Shown here: piece by piece, positions 1-7,892 of the stretch
How positions within the stretch are numbered: the stretch's first letter is position 1
Layout of the letters: each line of letters starts with the position of its first letter
Origin: Pseudomonadota bacterium
GTDB lineage: Bacteria; Pseudomonadota; Gammaproteobacteria; Burkholderiales; Burkholderiaceae_C
Assembly: GCA_020161065.1 (NCBI GenBank)
Contig: JAIUPH010000026.1
Coordinates: 124,001 to 188,000 of the forward strand
DNA: 64,000 nucleotides
Reading direction: 5' to 3'
Program-made: the position numbers and the translations under genes
The notes under the pieces: generated by a model
What the model saw: the letters and a program-made list of their open reading frames with translations, nothing else
What the model was told of the DNA's origin: nothing
Databases searched by the model: none

Positions 1-200
1 CCGCCGAACTGAGCAGCGCGAACCAGCCGACGACGACGACGGCCACCGCCACCGCCAGGAACACCGCCGCCTTGGGCAGCCACGGCCATTGCCCGGGCTC
101 GCTGGGGTTGAGGCCGCGGAACTGCGAAACCGCCTGGTCCCAGAGGCCCGAGGCGTCGAAGCCGCTGGAGGTCGTCGGGTTGTTGCTGGTGGTCGCCATC
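1..200 (-). CDS. pilO: Type IV pilus assembly protein PilO, N-terminal part (runs off the left edge)
   Basis: PilO is an inner-membrane protein that pairs with PilN and links the PilM ring to the outer-membrane secretin of the type IV pilus machine. The visible 66 residues start MATTSNNPTT, contain a short cytoplasmic stretch with an LNPSEPGQWPW motif typical of the family, and then enter a transmembrane helix of mostly Ala and Val. The start codon lies 7 bp after the pilN stop, on the same strand, which fits the usual pilMNOPQ operon. The rest of the gene lies outside the window, so completeness cannot be judged. Confidence 0.88.
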
Positions 201-207
201 GCGTCCC

Positions 208-837
208 TCACGAAGCCTTGGCCACGGCCTTGACGGGCGCCGACGCGGCGGAGGCTGCCGCCGCCGCGGCGGGCACCACCGGCTGCTTGATGCGCACCTT
301 CAAGGTGTAGCGGAACAGGCGCCGCAGTTCCTTGCCGCCGGTGTTGACGCTCTCCGCGCGGATTTCGCCGAGTTCGGGGTGCTCCAGCCAGGTGGAGTTG
401 TAGAGCAGGTTGCGCAGCAACTCGGCCACGCGCTCGTTGGACTGCGCGATGCCTACCACCTCGACCAGGTAGCCGGTCTGCTTGATCGAGGTGATGTAGA
501 CGCCCTCGGGCCACTGCTTGACCAGTTCGTCGAGCAGGCGCACCGGCGTGTTGCGGTCGGTCTGCAGGTCTTCCACCGCCTTTTGCCGCGCCTTGAGCGC
601 GTCGATCTCGGCGCGCAGCGAGGCGATGTCCTTGATCTGCACGTCGAGCCGGGCGATCTCTTCGTTGAGGAACTGCGTGCGCGCCTGCTGGTTGGCCATC
701 AACTGCTGCAGCACCAGGTACCAGACGCCCGCGATCACGAGGCCGGCGACCACCGCCGCGGCAACGCCAGCGAAGAACGCCTGCTTGCGTTGGCGCCGCT
801 TCGCCTCGCGGTGAGGCAGCAGGTTGATCAGGATCAC
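208..837 (-). CDS. pilN: Type IV pilus assembly protein PilN
   Basis: PilN (209 aa) is the bitopic inner-membrane partner of PilM and PilO in the pilus alignment complex. It opens with the conserved INLLPHRE segment, whose N-terminal tail is known in the family to bind PilM. A single transmembrane helix follows at about residues 20-45, then a coiled coil and a ferredoxin-like periplasmic domain. The C-terminus is Ala/Val rich. The start is GTG, overlapping the pilM stop as GTGA. A GGAGA ribosome site lies inside the end of pilM, so translational coupling is likely. Confidence 0.93.
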   Translation of the reverse strand: MILINLLPHREAKRRQRKQAFFAGVAAAVVAGLVIAGVWYLVLQQLMANQQARTQFLNEEIARLDVQIKDIASLRAEIDALKARQKAVEDLQTDRNTPVRLLDELVKQWPEGVYITSIKQTGYLVEVVGIAQSNERVAELLRNLLYNSTWLEHPELGEIRAESVNTGGKELRRLFRYTLKVRIKQPVVPAAAAAASAASAPVKAVAKAS

Positions 838-1913
838 TGCACGAATCTCCGCATCGCGAGGCCGCAGGCCGTGAGGTAGGAGGCCGCCTCACGCCGGATC
901 CGGTTCTCGCGCACCGACGATCCGAGCTGCATGCTGTCGAAGGGATTGACCACCATCGAGGCAAAGCCCGTCAGGTCGGTCACGCGGTCCTTGAGGCCGG
1001 GCAAGGTGGCGGTGCCGCCGGCCAGCATCACGTAGTGCACCTTGTGGTGCGGGGTGCTGGTGAAGAAGTACTGCAGCGCGCGCCCGATTTCCTGCGACAG
1101 GCTGTCGACGAAGGGGCCGAGGATGGTGGTCTCGTAGTCCTCGGGCAGGTCGCCGGCGAGCTTTTTCTGCTCGGCCTCTTCGAACGAGAAGCCGTACTGG
1201 CGCGAGATCAACTGCGTGAGCTGGGCGCCGCCGAAGGCCTGGTCGCGGTCGTAGAGCTGCTCGTCGTCGCGCAGCACCTTCAGGCTGGTGGTGTCGGCGC
1301 CGATCTCGAACAGCGCCACCAGCGCATCGCGCCCTTCGTTGGGCAGCGCGGCGATCACGCGGCTCATCGCCAGCCGCGAGGCATGAGATTCGATGTCGAG
1401 GATCACCGGCGTCAGCCCGGCCGCCTCGGCCAGGCCCTGGCGGTCTTGGACGCGGTCTTTGCGCGAGGCGGCAATCAACACTTCAACATCGCCCAGCGAG
1501 GCGGGGCTGGGACCGATGACGCAGAAGTCGAGGCTCACTTCGTCCAGCGAGAAGGGGATGTACTGGTTGGCTTCGGACTCGACCTGCAGTTCCATCTCTT
1601 CTTCACGCAGGCCGGCGGGCAGCACGATCTTCTTGGTGATGACCGACGACTGCGGCATCGCCATCACCACCTGCTTGGTGCGCGTGCCGCTCTTGCTGAC
1701 CACCTTGCGGACCGCTTCGGCCACTTCGTCGAACTTCTCGATCTGGCCGTCGGTGATCCAGCCCTTTTCGAAAGGCTCCAGCGCAAAGCGCTCGAGCACG
1801 TATTCGCCCGACGCGGTCTGGCCCAGTTCCACCAGCTTGACGCTGGACGAACTGACATCCAGGCCGATCATCGGCGGCGATTTACGGCCCAGCAGTCGAT
1901 CCAGAAAACTCAC
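834..1913 (-). CDS. pilM: Type IV pilus assembly protein PilM (actin-like ATPase)
   Basis: PilM is a cytoplasmic FtsA/actin-fold ATPase that binds PilN and links the inner-membrane subcomplex to the pilus motors. The 359-aa product begins VSFLDRLLGRK, followed by the nucleotide-binding motif IGLDVSSSSVKLVEL. It also has a second phosphate motif, ALFEIGADTTSLKVL, and an adenosine motif, VMLAGGTATLPGL. An in-frame ATG lies 36 bp upstream (at 1949). I chose the GTG at 1913 because a GAGGAG ribosome site sits 9 bp before it and the family normally begins a few residues before the LGRK motif. It is the first gene of the pilMNO run. Confidence 0.93.
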   Translation of the reverse strand: MSFLDRLLGRKSPPMIGLDVSSSSVKLVELGQTASGEYVLERFALEPFEKGWITDGQIEKFDEVAEAVRKVVSKSGTRTKQVVMAMPQSSVITKKIVLPAGLREEEMELQVESEANQYIPFSLDEVSLDFCVIGPSPASLGDVEVLIAASRKDRVQDRQGLAEAAGLTPVILDIESHASRLAMSRVIAALPNEGRDALVALFEIGADTTSLKVLRDDEQLYDRDQAFGGAQLTQLISRQYGFSFEEAEQKKLAGDLPEDYETTILGPFVDSLSQEIGRALQYFFTSTPHHKVHYVMLAGGTATLPGLKDRVTDLTGFASMVVNPFDSMQLGSSVRENRIRREAASYLTACGLAMRRFVQ

Positions 1914-1970
1914 TTCGGAGCACTCCTCATGCACCCAGCGAGGCGCCAAGCTTGTTAAGAAGTTACTTCA

Positions 1971-1999
1971 ATGCTAGCAGTAAACCCCTTGTACTCCAA
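1971..1999 (-). promoter_or_regulatory. Candidate sigma-70 promoter of pilMNO
   Basis: On the minus strand there is TTGGAG, a 17-bp spacer and TAGCAT, with a TGC just before the -10 box (extended -10). The predicted transcript would start near 1964, about 50 nt upstream of the pilM GTG. The match comes from reading the sequence only. Confidence 0.5.
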
Positions 2000-2164
2000 T
2001 GAAAAATGGCGCGTCCAATCCCCGCTGCCGTTGTGATTGACCGACGAATCCGGAACCAGCTGAAACAAGCCGCATACGCATTTTGAGGGTTTCTACGGAT
2101 CAGCCGGTAATGATGCACACGAAGCGTCGCCGCGCGCCATCCAAAGCCCTGGGGAGGCGGTTTC

Positions 2165-2170
2165 TATAAT
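2165..2170 (+). promoter_or_regulatory. TATAAT -10 box upstream of mrcA
   Basis: A perfect TATAAT lies 25 bp before the mrcA start codon, predicting a leader of about 18-19 nt. No good -35 hexamer is visible at 16-18 bp spacing. The pilMNO promoter is divergent, on the other side of the same intergenic region. Confidence 0.5.
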
Positions 2171-2195
2171 CCGCCCAGCACTTCCCGGGACTCCC

Positions 2196-4571
2196 ATGCC
2201 CGTTGACGAGCCCGAGAACACGCCACCGCCCACCGCCGACGGTACCCCCGCCACGCCGCGCCGGCGCGCCCGGCACCCGCTGGTCCGCGGCCTGCTGTGG
2301 CTGCTGGGCGGATTCGCCGCCGCGCTGGTCGGCCTGTTGCTGGTGGCCGCCGTGGCGCTGGCCGTGGCCTACCCCAACCTGCCCGACGTCGCCAGCCTGG
2401 CCGACTACCGGCCCAAGCTGCCGTTGCGCGTGTTCTCGTCCGACGGCGTGCTGCTGGGCGAGTTCGGCGAGGAGCGGCGCAACTTCGTGCCGATCGGCCA
2501 GATCCCGCAGGTGATGCGCGAGGCCGTCATCGCCGCCGAGGACGCGCGCTTCTACCAGCACGGCGGGCTCGACTTCAAAGGCATGGCGCGCGCCGCGCTG
2601 GAGAACCTGCGCGAGGCGCGCAGCCAGGGCGCGTCGACCATCACGATGCAGGTGGCGCGCAACTTCTATCTCAGCACCGAAAAGACCTTCACGCGCAAGA
2701 TCTACGAGATCCTGCTCGCCTTCCGCATCGAAAGCGTGCTCAGCAAGGACCAGATCCTCGAGCTGTACATGAACCAGATCTACCTCGGGCAGCGCGCCAG
2801 CGGCTTCGCGGCGGCAGCGGAGGTCTATTTCGGCAAGGCGCTCAAGGACATCACGATCGCCGAGGCGGCCATGCTCGCCGGGCTGCCCAAGGCGCCGTCG
2901 GCCTACAACCCGATCGCCAACCCCAAGCGGGCGCGCGCACGCCAGCGCTACGTGATCGACCGCATGTTCGACAACGGCTTCATCACCGAGGAGCAGCACG
3001 ACGCGGCGCAGGAAGAGGTGCTGCGCTACCGCACGCCGTCCGACGCTTCGGTGCACGCCGAGTTCGTGGCCGAGAACGCGCGCCAGCTGGTCTTCGCGCA
3101 GTACGGCGAGGAGACCTACAGCCGCGGCCTGAACGTCTACCTGACGCTCAACGCCGCCGAGCAGACGGCCGCCTATCGGGCGCTGCGCCGCGGCTTGATG
3201 GACTACGAGCTGCGGCAGATCTACCGCGGCCCGGAGGCCTACGTCGACCTGCCGGCCGACCCGGCGCAGATCGACGCCCGCGTCGCCGAGGCGCTGAACG
3301 ACCACCCCGACAACGACGACCTGCGCTCGGCCGTGGTGCTGGAAGCCTCGCCGCGCAAGGTGGTGGCGATGCTGCAGTCCGGCGACACCATCACCGTCAG
3401 CGGCGACGGCCTGAAGCCCGTCACCTCGGGGCTGGCCGAGAAGGCCGGGCCCAAGGTGCAGATCCGCCGCGGCGCCGTCGTGCGCGCGCTCAAGGGGCCT
3501 AAGGGCGACTGGCGGCTGACCCAGTTGCCCGAGGTGGAAGGCGCCTTCGTCGCGCTCGACCCGCGCACCGGCGCCATCCGCGCGCTGGTCGGCGGCTTCG
3601 ATTTCGGCAAGAGCAAGTTCAACCACGTCACCCAGGCCTGGCGGCAGCCGGGTTCGAGCTTCAAGCCCTTCATCTACTCGGCGGCGCTGGAAAAGGGCTT
3701 TACGCCGGCCACGGTGATCAACGACGCGCCGCTGTTCTTCGCCGCCGACGTCACCGGCAGCCAGCCCTGGGAGCCGAAGAACTACGACGGCAAGTTCGAC
3801 GGCCCGATGCCGATGATGACGGCGCTGGCACGCTCGAAGAACATGGTGTCGATCCGCATCCTGCAGGCCATCGGCCCGGCCTACGCGCAGGGCTGGATCC
3901 AGCGCTTCGGCTTCGAGGCCGACAAGCACCCGGCCTACCTGACGATGGCGCTCGGCGCCGGTTCGGTCACGCCGCTGCAGATGGCGGTGGCCTACAGCAC
4001 CTTCGCCAACGGCGGGCTGCACGTCGCGCCGCACCTGATCGCCCGCATCGTCGACGGCAAGGGCCGCGTGCTCGTCAACTCGCCGCCGCTGCCGGCCGAC
4101 GAGCAGGCGCGCACGCTCGACGCCCGCAACGCCTTCGTGATGGATTCGCTGCTGCAGGCGGTCGCCCGCTACGGCACCGCCGCGCGTGCGCAACAACTGC
4201 TCAAGCGCACCGACATCTACGGCAAGACCGGCACCACCAACGATTCGATGGACGCCTGGTTCGCCGGCTTCCAGCCGACCGTCACCGCCGTGGTCTGGAT
4301 CGGCTACGACAACCCGCGCAAGCTGGGCGACCGCGAAACCGGCGGCGGCCTGGCGCTGCCGGTGTGGATCGAGTGGATGGCACAGGCGCTCAAGGGCGTG
4401 CCGGTGCAGGAACTGACCGCGCCGCCCGGCGTGGTGCCCAGCGGCGGCGGTTGGGCCTACGAAGAGTTCTCGCAGGGCGCCGGCGTGCAGAGCCTGGGCC
4501 TCGAAGACACCGTTCCGGCGGCGCCGACCACCGAAGAGCGCAACAGCATCCTCGACCTGTTCAAGCGCTGA
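2196..4571 (+). CDS. mrcA: Penicillin-binding protein 1A, bifunctional transglycosylase/transpeptidase
   Basis: This class A PBP (791 aa) polymerises glycan strands and crosslinks peptides in the periplasm. It has a Pro-rich cytoplasmic tail and one transmembrane anchor at about residues 28-58. The glycosyltransferase-51 domain has the catalytic Glu115 in the EDARFYQHGG motif and the ASTITMQVARNFYL block. An OB-like insert separates it from the transpeptidase domain. The transpeptidase shows all three active-site motifs: S487-S-F-K490, S547-K-N and K677-T-G-T. Length and order are normal for PBP1A. It is divergent from pilM, as in many beta- and gammaproteobacteria, and ends directly against the cyaY stop. 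Confidence 0.96.
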   Translation: MPVDEPENTPPPTADGTPATPRRRARHPLVRGLLWLLGGFAAALVGLLLVAAVALAVAYPNLPDVASLADYRPKLPLRVFSSDGVLLGEFGEERRNFVPIGQIPQVMREAVIAAEDARFYQHGGLDFKGMARAALENLREARSQGASTITMQVARNFYLSTEKTFTRKIYEILLAFRIESVLSKDQILELYMNQIYLGQRASGFAAAAEVYFGKALKDITIAEAAMLAGLPKAPSAYNPIANPKRARARQRYVIDRMFDNGFITEEQHDAAQEEVLRYRTPSDASVHAEFVAENARQLVFAQYGEETYSRGLNVYLTLNAAEQTAAYRALRRGLMDYELRQIYRGPEAYVDLPADPAQIDARVAEALNDHPDNDDLRSAVVLEASPRKVVAMLQSGDTITVSGDGLKPVTSGLAEKAGPKVQIRRGAVVRALKGPKGDWRLTQLPEVEGAFVALDPRTGAIRALVGGFDFGKSKFNHVTQAWRQPGSSFKPFIYSAALEKGFTPATVINDAPLFFAADVTGSQPWEPKNYDGKFDGPMPMMTALARSKNMVSIRILQAIGPAYAQGWIQRFGFEADKHPAYLTMALGAGSVTPLQMAVAYSTFANGGLHVAPHLIARIVDGKGRVLVNSPPLPADEQARTLDARNAFVMDSLLQAVARYGTAARAQQLLKRTDIYGKTGTTNDSMDAWFAGFQPTVTAVVWIGYDNPRKLGDRETGGGLALPVWIEWMAQALKGVPVQELTAPPGVVPSGGGWAYEEFSQGAGVQSLGLEDTVPAAPTTEERNSILDLFKR

Positions 4572-4931
4572 TCAGGCGCCGCCGAAGTCGAGCCGGCGTC
4601 CGCCCTGAGCGCTGGCATGGCGCGACAAGGCGGCGACGAATTCGCTGCCGTCGCGCGTGTCGCACCACTGCCGGCCGTCCCAGCGGTAGTGAAAGCCGCC
4701 GGCTTTGGCCGCCAGCCACACCTCGTGCAGCGGCGGCTGGGTGTTGACGATGATCTTGCTGCCGTCGGGAAACGCCAGCTCCAGCAGCCCGCCGGTGCGC
4801 TGGCTGTCGATGTCGATCAAGTCGTCCTGCAGCCAGCGGTCGATGCGCGCCTCGATGCCGTCGAGCAGCGCCTGCGTCAGCGCCCGGTAGTCGCTGTCGC
4901 TGAGGCTGGGTGTGCGCGCGTCGGCAGTCAT
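4572..4931 (-). CDS. cyaY: Frataxin homologue CyaY, iron-sulfur cluster assembly regulator
   Basis: CyaY (119 aa) is a small cytoplasmic iron-binding protein that modulates IscS-dependent Fe-S cluster assembly. The acidic first helix (SDSDYRALTQALLDGIEARI) carries the usual Asp/Glu iron-binding surface. It is followed by the conserved strand motifs ELAFPDGSKIIVNTQ and HYRWDGRQWCDTRDG. An in-frame ATG 99 bp upstream would add an unusual extension overlapping lptM, so I used the internal ATG at 4931. The gene is convergent with mrcA (stop codons adjacent) and divergent from lptM, with only 19 bp between the two start codons. Confidence 0.92.
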   Translation of the reverse strand: MTADARTPSLSDSDYRALTQALLDGIEARIDRWLQDDLIDIDSQRTGGLLELAFPDGSKIIVNTQPPLHEVWLAAKAGGFHYRWDGRQWCDTRDGSEFVAALSRHASAQGGRRLDFGGA

Positions 4932-4937
4932 GGTCGC

Positions 4938-4944
4938 TAGAATG
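4938..4944. promoter_or_regulatory. Overlapping -10 boxes of the cyaY/lptM divergent promoter
   Basis: TAGAAT (4938-4943) lies exactly 7 bp before the lptM ATG. On the other strand CATTCT (4944-4939) lies 7 bp before the cyaY ATG. Both transcripts would start at or next to the initiation codon. The lptM box is convincing. The cyaY box is weaker. Confidence 0.4.
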
Positions 4945-4950
4945 ATTTCG

Positions 4951-5115
4951 ATGTCTGCAACGAGTGTAGCGGCCGTGGTCCGGCGACAAGCCGGCCGGTG
5001 GGCCAAAGTCCTCTTGGTGGTATCTGCCATCGGCGTCGCCGGCTGCGGGCAAAAGGGCCCGCTGGTGTTGCCGTCGGCCGCCGCCGCGTCGGCCGCTTCC
5101 GCCGCCCAGCGCTAG
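4951..5115 (+). CDS. lptM: LptM-like small outer-membrane lipoprotein (YifL family)
   Basis: This is a 54-residue lipoprotein. The signal segment is WAKVLLVVSAIG and the lipobox is VAGC, with the lipidated Cys at residue 32. It is followed by the family hallmark CGQKGPLVLP and a short Ala-rich tail. In E. coli LptM (YifL) assists LptD assembly in LPS transport. That role is family knowledge, not visible here. Upstream in-frame ATGs exist at 4912 and 4942, but the -10 box at 4938-4943 makes the ATG at 4951 the best start. In many Burkholderiales lysA follows this gene. Here a terminator and a convergent porin follow. Confidence 0.88.
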   Translation: MSATSVAAVVRRQAGRWAKVLLVVSAIGVAGCGQKGPLVLPSAAAASAASAAQR

Positions 5116-5133
5116 CGCAGCAAAGCTGCAGGC

Positions 5134-5164
5134 GCAAAAAAACCGCCCCGAGGGGCGGTTTTCG
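5134..5164. terminator. Bidirectional intrinsic terminator between lptM and the porin gene
   Basis: A perfect 9-bp stem (AACCGCCCC / GGGGCGGTT, 2-nt loop, 5141-5160) is flanked by A-runs on the left and T-runs on the right. On the minus strand the hairpin is followed by seven T residues, giving a strong terminator for the porin. On the plus strand it can end lptM. Confidence 0.9.
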
Positions 5165-5198
5165 CTTTGATCGAAACGGGCTTGACGCCCGCGGTGGA

Positions 5199-6242
5199 TC
5201 AGAAGGAGTGACGGACGCCGAATTCCACGCCGCTCGCGTTGCCGCCCGGGGAGGCGTTCGGCGAGGTCAGGCCGTTGTTGGCGACCGTGCGGTTCTGCGT
5301 GCCCTTGTTGCTGACGCGCGCGTAGGTGGCGTACAACGCGGTGCGCTTGGACACGTTGTGCACGTAGCCCAGGGCGATCTTGTTCCAGTCGTTGTCGCTG
5401 TTCTTGATGTCGTGACGGGCATACGAAGCGCGGATCACGCCCGGGCCGACCGGCACCAGGATGCCCGGCTCGATCGACTGCACCTTGACGCCAGCACCGT
5501 TCTTCTCCTGGTGGATGACCAGGGTGGGCTTGACCACGCCGGCGTCGAACGACGCGCCGAAGTTCAGCACCTTGTAGTCGGCGGCATCGGTGGCGCCTTC
5601 GGTCTTGCTGTAGGCCACGTGCGCCGAGATCGGACCGGCGGCATAGCCCAGGCGGAAGCCGAGGTAGTTGTTGGTCTTGATGCCACCGGTGTTCTCGCCG
5701 AAGGCATACATCACCTGGCCCTGGAAGCCACCCAGGCTGCCCGGCAGGAAGTAGCTGATGCTGTTGTTCGAACGGACGGCGGTCGCCGTTTGGGCCGCCG
5801 AGCCGCTCCCGGCGATGGCGCCGATCGTCATGGCCTGGCCGATGCCGTTCGTGCCGAACGGGTCATAGACGGTCAGGTTCCAGAAGGTCGGGGTGTAGTC
5901 GCGGCCGAGGCGGATTTCACCGAAGTTGCCGACCAGGCTGACGGTCGAACGACGGCGGAAGTCCAGCGAGCCGCCGGTGGAGGAACCGTCGCCGCTGTCG
6001 TTGAACAGCTGGCCTTCGAGCCAGAACTGGGCCGACAGGCCGCCGCCCAGATCTTCAACGCCACGGAAACCCAGACGGCTGCTGTTGTAGCCCGAGTTCG
6101 TCATGCCGGTGACGTGCGTACCACCAGCGGAAATGCGGGCGACACCCGCGTCAACGATACCGAACAGAGTCACCGACGACTGGGCGGATGCGGCACCGGC
6201 GAACGCGGTCAGCGCAGCCAGGGCGAGCAGAGATTTTTTCAT
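5199..6242 (-). CDS. Gram-negative trimeric porin (Omp32-like)
   Basis: This outer-membrane general diffusion porin has 347 aa. A 20-residue signal peptide (MKKSLLALAALTAFAGAASA) ends in an AxA cleavage site. The mature N-terminus QSSVTLFGIVDAGVA is the typical first beta strand of betaproteobacterial porins. The constriction-loop region has YDPFGTNGIG and the chain ends in Phe (EFGVRHSF), the signal used for BAM-dependent insertion. A good AGGAGA ribosome site (6251-6256) lies 8 bp before the start. The gene is monocistronic, with its own terminator. Specific solute preference cannot be read from the sequence. Confidence 0.95.
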   Translation of the reverse strand: MKKSLLALAALTAFAGAASAQSSVTLFGIVDAGVARISAGGTHVTGMTNSGYNSSRLGFRGVEDLGGGLSAQFWLEGQLFNDSGDGSSTGGSLDFRRRSTVSLVGNFGEIRLGRDYTPTFWNLTVYDPFGTNGIGQAMTIGAIAGSGSAAQTATAVRSNNSISYFLPGSLGGFQGQVMYAFGENTGGIKTNNYLGFRLGYAAGPISAHVAYSKTEGATDAADYKVLNFGASFDAGVVKPTLVIHQEKNGAGVKVQSIEPGILVPVGPGVIRASYARHDIKNSDNDWNKIALGYVHNVSKRTALYATYARVSNKGTQNRTVANNGLTSPNASPGGNASGVEFGVRHSF

Positions 6243-6335
6243 TGCAGCTATCTCCTAGGTTGAACAAGAGGTCCCGATCGGGGAGGTCACCCGGCTAGGG
6301 GGGCTGATCAGGCCAACCTCCGCAGCGGAAGTTGC

Positions 6336-6370
6336 CGTCATTTCACCAGACCCCCCCACCGCTTGCAAAG
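6336..6370 (-). promoter_or_regulatory. Weak candidate porin promoter containing a run of seven C/G
   Basis: On the minus strand TTGCAA, a 17-bp spacer and TGAAAT are present. The spacer contains seven consecutive G residues. Both hexamers match 4 of 6 consensus bases. It would leave a leader of about 90 nt before the porin start. This is a tentative assignment. Confidence 0.3.
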
Positions 6371-6475
6371 AACAAGGGCCTGAATTCGGGCTGCGCTGTG
6401 GTACCGCAACAACGTGAAATGCTTGGCACCCCAAGCCGGCCGCCGGCGCCCGCTGGGCTATGCTCGTCGGCGATC

Positions 6476-7099
6476 ATGACCCCTATCGACAAGCTGTTAG
6501 TAAGCGCTGACAACGCGCTCCGGACCTTGGCTGGCGCGCCGATCGCGTCGCGCCCGAGCCCGGGCGACCGGCAGCCCGAGGCGTTGCCGGCGGACCAGCG
6601 CCCGCTCTCCGGCGCCCTGATGCGCGTCAATCACGTCGGCGAGGTCTGCGCCCAGGCGCTGTACCAGGCCCAGGCGCTGACCGCCCGCACGCCCGAGCTG
6701 CGCCAGCGCATGCAGGCCGCCGCCCGCGACGAGCAGGACCACCTGGCCTGGACGGCGCAGCGGCTGCAGGAACTGGGCGACCGCCCCAGCCTGCTGAACC
6801 CGCTGTGGTACGCCGGCTCGTTTGCCATCGGCGTGCTGGCGGGCCGGCTGGGCGACACCCGCAGCCTGGGCTTCCTGATCGAGACCGAGCGTCAGGTCGA
6901 GCAGCACCTGGCGGGCCACCTCGACCGGCTGCCGGCCGCCGACGGCCGCTCGCGCGCCATCGTCGAGCAGATGCGCATCGACGAGGCCCGCCATGCCGAA
7001 GACGCGGCCGCCGCCGGCGGACAGCCCTTGCCGGCGCCGGCGCGCTGGCTGATGCGGGCGGCCGCCAAGGTGATGACCACCACGGCCCACCGCATATAA
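6476..7099 (+). CDS. coq7: 2-polyprenyl-3-methyl-6-methoxy-1,4-benzoquinone monooxygenase Coq7
   Basis: Coq7 is a membrane-associated di-iron enzyme that hydroxylates demethoxyubiquinone in ubiquinone synthesis. The 207-aa product carries the carboxylate-bridged di-iron ligands of the ferritin-like fold. These are E56 (HVGEVCAQ), E86-x-x-H89 (DEQDH), a Glu in the [10 protein letters not shown] helix and E170-x-x-H173 (DEARHAED). An in-frame ATG 144 bp upstream gives a non-conserved extension, so I chose the ATG at 6476 (MTPIDKLL), which is the family start. A TATGCT box lies 11 bp before it. The gene is divergent from the porin. Confidence 0.94.
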   Translation: MTPIDKLLVSADNALRTLAGAPIASRPSPGDRQPEALPADQRPLSGALMRVNHVGEVCAQALYQAQALTARTPELRQRMQAAARDEQDHLAWTAQRLQELGDRPSLLNPLWYAGSFAIGVLAGRLGDTRSLGFLIETERQVEQHLAGHLDRLPAADGRSRAIVEQMRIDEARHAEDAAAAGGQPLPAPARWLMRAAAKVMTTTAHRI

Positions 7100-7116
7100 C
7101 AACAGCCGGCGCCCCG

Positions 7117-7205
7117 ATCGGGCGACCAGCCCGTGGGCCAATCGGGCGACCAGCCCGTGGCTCGATCGGTCGGTCGATTGGTCGATCCGTCGATCCGTCG
7201 ATCGG
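7117..7205. repeat. Short tandem repeats between coq7 and the OsmC-like gene
   Basis: A 24-bp unit (core ATCGGGCGACCAGCCCGTGG) occurs at 7117-7136 and again, identical over 20 bp, at 7141-7160. It is followed by an irregular run of TCGATCCG/TCGATCGG/TCGGTCGA-type 4- and 8-bp units to about 7205. Both flanking genes end here (convergent). No open frame or terminator is evident inside it. Confidence 0.75.
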
Positions 7206-7628
7206 TCAACCCTCGACGATCTCGTGGCTGGTGCTGATGGCCGCCGTCTTGCCGAGCATGATGCTGGCCGAACAGTAGCGTTCGTGCGACAGCTCGATCG
7301 CGCGCTCCACGGCCGCCGCGGGCAGCCCCTTGCCGGTGACGGTGAAGTGCATGTGGATGCGGGTGAAGACCTTGGGGTCGGTCTCGGCGCGGTCGGCCTC
7401 GACGCGCACCTGGCAGCCGCGCACCTCGTGGCGGCCGCGCTTGAGGATCAGCACCACGTCGTAGGCCGTGCAGCCGCCGGTGCCGGCCAGCACCGTTTCC
7501 ATCGGCCGCGGCGCCAGGTCGCGGCCGCCGCCGTCGGGCGCGCCGTCCATCGTCAAGACGTGCCCGCTGCCGGTCTCGGCGACGAAGCCCATGCCCATCG
7601 CGGGCACCCAGTTGACTGTGCATTCCAT
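7206..7628 (-). CDS. OsmC/Ohr-family protein (YhfA-like)
   Basis: This is a 140-aa cytoplasmic protein of the OsmC superfamily, whose studied members reduce organic peroxides through a Cys pair. Both Cys are present: C53 in the TGGCTAYDVV helix and C119 in HERYCSAS. The overall pattern (a domain near GRDLAPRPMETVLAG, then a central helix, then IHMHFTVTGKGL) fits the YhfA subgroup better than Ohr itself. I started it at the ATG at 7628 (MECTVNWVPAMG). An upstream ATG at 7700 would extend into the candidate sRNA promoter. Substrate unknown. Confidence 0.87.
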   Translation of the reverse strand: MECTVNWVPAMGMGFVAETGSGHVLTMDGAPDGGGRDLAPRPMETVLAGTGGCTAYDVVLILKRGRHEVRGCQVRVEADRAETDPKVFTRIHMHFTVTGKGLPAAAVERAIELSHERYCSASIMLGKTAAISTSHEIVEG

Positions 7629-7694
7629 CACCGCCCATTGTGACGCCCGGCACCTGCGCTGGAGAACTCCCCCTAAAGACCCCCCGATGGCGTA

Positions 7695-7722
7695 TTGCAC
7701 TGCAGCAACGAGGTGCTAGACT
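7695..7722 (+). promoter_or_regulatory. Candidate promoter for the ilvA-upstream RNA
   Basis: TTGCAC (7695-7700), a 16-bp spacer and TAGACT (7717-7722), with TGC directly before the -10 box (extended -10). Transcription would start near 7729-7730. Confidence 0.5.
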
Positions 7723-7728
7723 CACTCG

Positions 7729-7833
7729 CATCGGTCTTCGCTGCAGCACTGCAAACAAGACCGGCCGCTTGTCTCCTCCACCTCCTCCAATGGTGGATTC
7801 GACCCCGGTGCCCCAAGCACCGGGGTCTTTTTT
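7729..7833 (+). ncRNA. Candidate small RNA or ilvA leader with three hairpins and an anti-SD loop
   Basis: Between a sigma-70-like promoter and a perfect terminator lies about 105 nt with three stem-loops. The first is CGGTCTT/AAGACCG (7732-7738 with 7757-7763). The second is TCCACC/GGTGGA (7777-7782 with 7792-7797), whose 9-nt loop holds UCCUCC, complementary to Shine-Dalgarno sequences. The third is the terminator hairpin. No plausible protein is encoded. It could be a trans-acting sRNA of the exposed anti-SD-loop kind, or a 5' attenuator controlling ilvA, which begins 18-60 nt after the terminator. No family name is assigned. Confidence 0.5.
7801..7833 (+). terminator. Strong intrinsic terminator upstream of ilvA
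   Basis: A perfect 11-bp stem (GACCCCGGTGC / GCACCGGGGTC) with a 5-nt loop is followed by six T residues. It lies upstream of ilvA on the same strand, so it ends a separate short transcript or acts as an attenuator. Confidence 0.92.
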
Positions 7834-7892
7834 CGTCGGTCGACCCCCTTATGATCCGCCGCCCCAAGGCCAGCACTCGATCCAGGTCCGAC

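Noticed and set aside
1914-1949. The ATG 36 bp upstream of the chosen pilM start
   Set aside because: GAGGAG is positioned for the GTG at 1913, and the added residues are not like PilM.
2100-4196. A 698-codon minus-strand frame opposite mrcA
   Set aside because: Shadow of mrcA; all PBP motifs are on the plus strand.
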